From positions 1,984,001 through 2,048,000 of the forward strand of contig JAWKPA010000012.1 of the NCBI GenBank assembly GCA_041390905.1: a stretch of 64,000 bases of DNA, written 5' to 3'. The notes under the pieces are model-generated. The model was not told the DNA's origin. It saw only the letters and a program-made list of their open reading frames with translations, and made no database searches. The position numbers and the translations under genes are program-made. This DNA is from JACKCD01 sp041390905 (GTDB taxonomy: Bacteria > Chloroflexota > Anaerolineae > Promineifilales > Promineifilaceae). Of the stretch, positions 62,409 through 64,000 are shown one piece after another. Positions within the stretch are counted from its first letter, which is position 1. Every line of letters starts with the position of its first letter.

Positions 62409-62465
62409 TGCTAGGTGGTAAGTTACGAGAGATGATTTAGTAATCGTTCAGAAACAAGTTCGGCG

Positions 62466-62499
62466 AGAAGTTCAACTTCTTCCGAGAAGTTGAACTTCT
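62466..62499. repeat. AGAAGTTCAACTTCT double-palindrome hairpin, copy 5
   Basis: Perfect 15-base arms (62466-62480 and 62485-62499) surround TCCG. It lies 26 bases downstream of the cohesin/dockerin gene stop. Confidence 0.85.
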
Positions 62500-62524
62500 A
62501 AATCGCTACCTTTAGAACGGATGA

Positions 62525-64000
62525 TTACTTAACAATCAGGGGCAGATAGACCTGATAGAGCGCGGTGCCGATTTGTACCGAGCCGTCGGTGACGGTTCCG
62601 GGGACGCTGCTGCCGTTGGTGGCGCCAAAGGAAGCATTGGGTTGGTGGGAGAAGGTGACATCAGCAACGGCCGTTTCCACATTCCCCGCCGTCAACGAAA
62701 GCGACAGCAGTTCACCCGCCGCCAGCCCCGCTGAATTAGCCGAGAAGTTGAACACAACCACATCCAGCTCACCATCCACATCCGTTTCGTCATAGCTCAC
62801 CGAGGCCGAGAACCCGGCTGGCAGATTCAACTGCACCCCGTCCGGCACCCCGTCGCCGTCGCCGTCGTTGGCATCAAACGCCAGCAGCGTCTGATCCAGG
62901 TCAACCGAGAACGCCACGCTGTTGATGCTGTTGCCAGATGGGTCAAACAGCACCGGCATTGTCACCGTGCCGCCTGGCGAAGCGTTGATATTGGGCATCG
63001 TCAGGGTGACAGTGCCGTTGGGGCCAAAGGCCGGGTTTGCCAGCAGCGTGCTGCCCGTGCCGCACGTCAGCAGCCCGTCAAACCCCTCAAAGATGATGAG
63101 AATGGTGCAGGAAATGTCGCCCGCGTCCACCACCGTGTCGTCGTTGGCATCGCAGTGGGGGGTTCCGGCAAAGCTGCCGCCGCCGGTGTTGGTTGCCAGG
63201 CTACCATCCCCGTCAAAGATTTCCAGAATCAAGGCCGAAATGTCGCCTGCGTCCACCACGCCGTCGTCGTTGCAGTCGCCCGCGCCGTTGTAGAGGATTT
63301 CAATCGCCCCGGTTTTGGTGGTGCCAGGCACGCTTTCGCCGCTGGTGTTGCCAAAGGTGGCGATGGGGGTGTTGTCAAAGAAAACGTTGACAAACTGGCT
63401 GCCGCCCACCGGTGGCTGGCAGATGGCGCGGAATTCAACCGTCACCAGCCCGGTGTCGCCCACGCCGTCAAAGTCAGACAGAGCCAGGAGCGGGTTGGTG
63501 GGGTCATAGGCCGAAAGCTGCAGGGCCAGGTCGGCGGCATCGTAGGCGGCCGAATAGGCGTAGCCCACGGGCAGGTTGAAGTTCACCGCATCCGGCACAC
63601 CGTCGCTGTCGCTGTCGGTGGGGTCAAAGCTGAAGCAAGGATTGCTGAGGTCAATGGTGAAGGCGACGGAGGAGATGCTGTGGCCGTTGCCCGCAAAGCC
63701 AATCGGCACGTCTACATAGTCGCCAGCCAACACCGTGATCCGGTTGCCGTCCAGCTCTTCAAGGATGTAGAGCATGGGGCCGGGTGGGGGTACGGAGTCG
63801 CGGTCGTGGGCAAAGACATCGCGCAGATTATTGGTGTCTTTGTTGACCAGGTTGTTGGCATCGGAGGCGTAGGCGGTGTGGCGGCCGTCGCTGTTGATGG
63901 TGGGCCAGAAGCTGGGGCCGTTGGATTCGTCGCCCGCGTAGCCAAAGGTGACGCGGCGCACTTCGTCGGTTGCCAACACTTTGACATAGACATCGCGCAG
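62525..64000 (-). CDS. Secreted cohesin-dockerin-cohesin protein, partial
   Basis: The gene enters from the right window edge: the frame is open from base 64000 (LRDVYVKVLATDEVRRVTFG) to the stop at 62525, about 490 residues. The visible N-terminal part (NGPSFWPTINSDGRHTAYAS and NNLRDVFAHDRDS) resembles TolB/WD40-like propeller repeats. Next comes a cohesin-like domain (VDVPIGFAGNGHSISSVAFT...DSDSDGVPDAVNF), a duplicated type I dockerin (DCNDDGVVDAGDISALILEI and HCDANDDTVVDAGDISCTIL, calcium-binding loops), and a second cohesin-like domain (GGTVTMPVLFDPSGNSINSV). The protein ends YQVYLPLIVK. Cohesin and dockerin in one chain could drive self- or cross-assembly with the neighbouring cohesin protein. 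The N-terminus is missing. Confidence 0.85.
   Translation of the reverse strand: MRDVYVKVLATDEVRRVTFGYAGDESNGPSFWPTINSDGRHTAYASDANNLVNKDTNNLRDVFAHDRDSVPPPGPMLYILEELDGNRITVLAGDYVDVPIGFAGNGHSISSVAFTIDLSNPCFSFDPTDSDSDGVPDAVNFNLPVGYAYSAAYDAADLALQLSAYDPTNPLLALSDFDGVGDTGLVTVEFRAICQPPVGGSQFVNVFFDNTPIATFGNTSGESVPGTTKTGAIEILYNGAGDCNDDGVVDAGDISALILEIFDGDGSLATNTGGGSFAGTPHCDANDDTVVDAGDISCTILIIFEGFDGLLTCGTGSTLLANPAFGPNGTVTLTMPNINASPGGTVTMPVLFDPSGNSINSVAFSVDLDQTLLAFDANDGDGDGVPDGVQLNLPAGFSASVSYDETDVDGELDVVVFNFSANSAGLAAGELLSLSLTAGNVETAVADVTFSHQPNASFGATNGSSVPGTVTDGSVQIGTALYQVYLPLIVK

Overview
The window looks like a chromosome segment of an uncultured, GC-moderate bacterium, most likely a member of the Chloroflexota (Anaerolineae-like). 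This placement is an inference. It rests on the very large PAS/GAF sensor proteins, coenzyme F420 genes, a BMP-type nucleoside importer, cohesin/dockerin and PKD surface proteins, a diterpene-cyclase-like gene and the general protein style. No rRNA or tRNA gene was recognised.

Layout. 1-4656 (minus): BMP-family ABC importer (two permeases, the first cut by the window edge, a double ATPase and the lipoprotein). 4797-7013 (minus): membrane metalloprotease with a repeat tail, and carbamate kinase. 7125-16497 (plus): CNBD/bPH membrane protein, peptide deformylase, and gatC, gatA and gatB, interspersed with a decayed toxin-antitoxin pair, a nucleotidyltransferase-like protein, an aminotransferase and a DUF433/DUF5615-type toxin-antitoxin pair. 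16730-35337: a sensory cluster of four kinase-less PAS/GAF receptors, one histidine kinase and one single-domain response regulator, with an antiparallel class II diterpene cyclase-like gene inside it. 35342-38799 (minus): THUMP-like methyltransferase, PD-(D/E)XK nuclease, glycosidase-like lipoprotein. 38941-42016: a CRISPR array with 42 repeats and no cas genes nearby, read on the minus strand from a recognisable promoter to a dedicated terminator. 42300-43789 (minus): two F420 genes (cofE, npdG). 44057-50083: complete mrpABCDEFG cation/proton antiporter. 50169-51014: AT-rich NYN-domain gene. 51052-55566: ketopantoate reductase-like, membrane protein, dual-specificity phosphatase, O6-alkylguanine alkyltransferase, GMC oxidoreductase. 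55915-60076: HxxxDG-motif acyltransferase-like protein overlapping a Ser/Thr kinase. 60130-64000 (minus): two secreted cohesin-type proteins, one with PKD domains and one with a dockerin (cut by the window edge).

The most striking signal is not a gene. The palindrome AACGGCCGTT occurs about 78 times (roughly 0.06 expected by chance), in and between genes of both orientations. At most copies the base composition switches abruptly: the plus strand is G/T-rich to the left and C/A-rich to the right, whichever strand the gene is on. Gene junctions also carry a second layer of small elements: heptamer-repeat hairpins, an AGAAGTTCAACTTCT double-palindrome family, and a GTAGCCGAG family.
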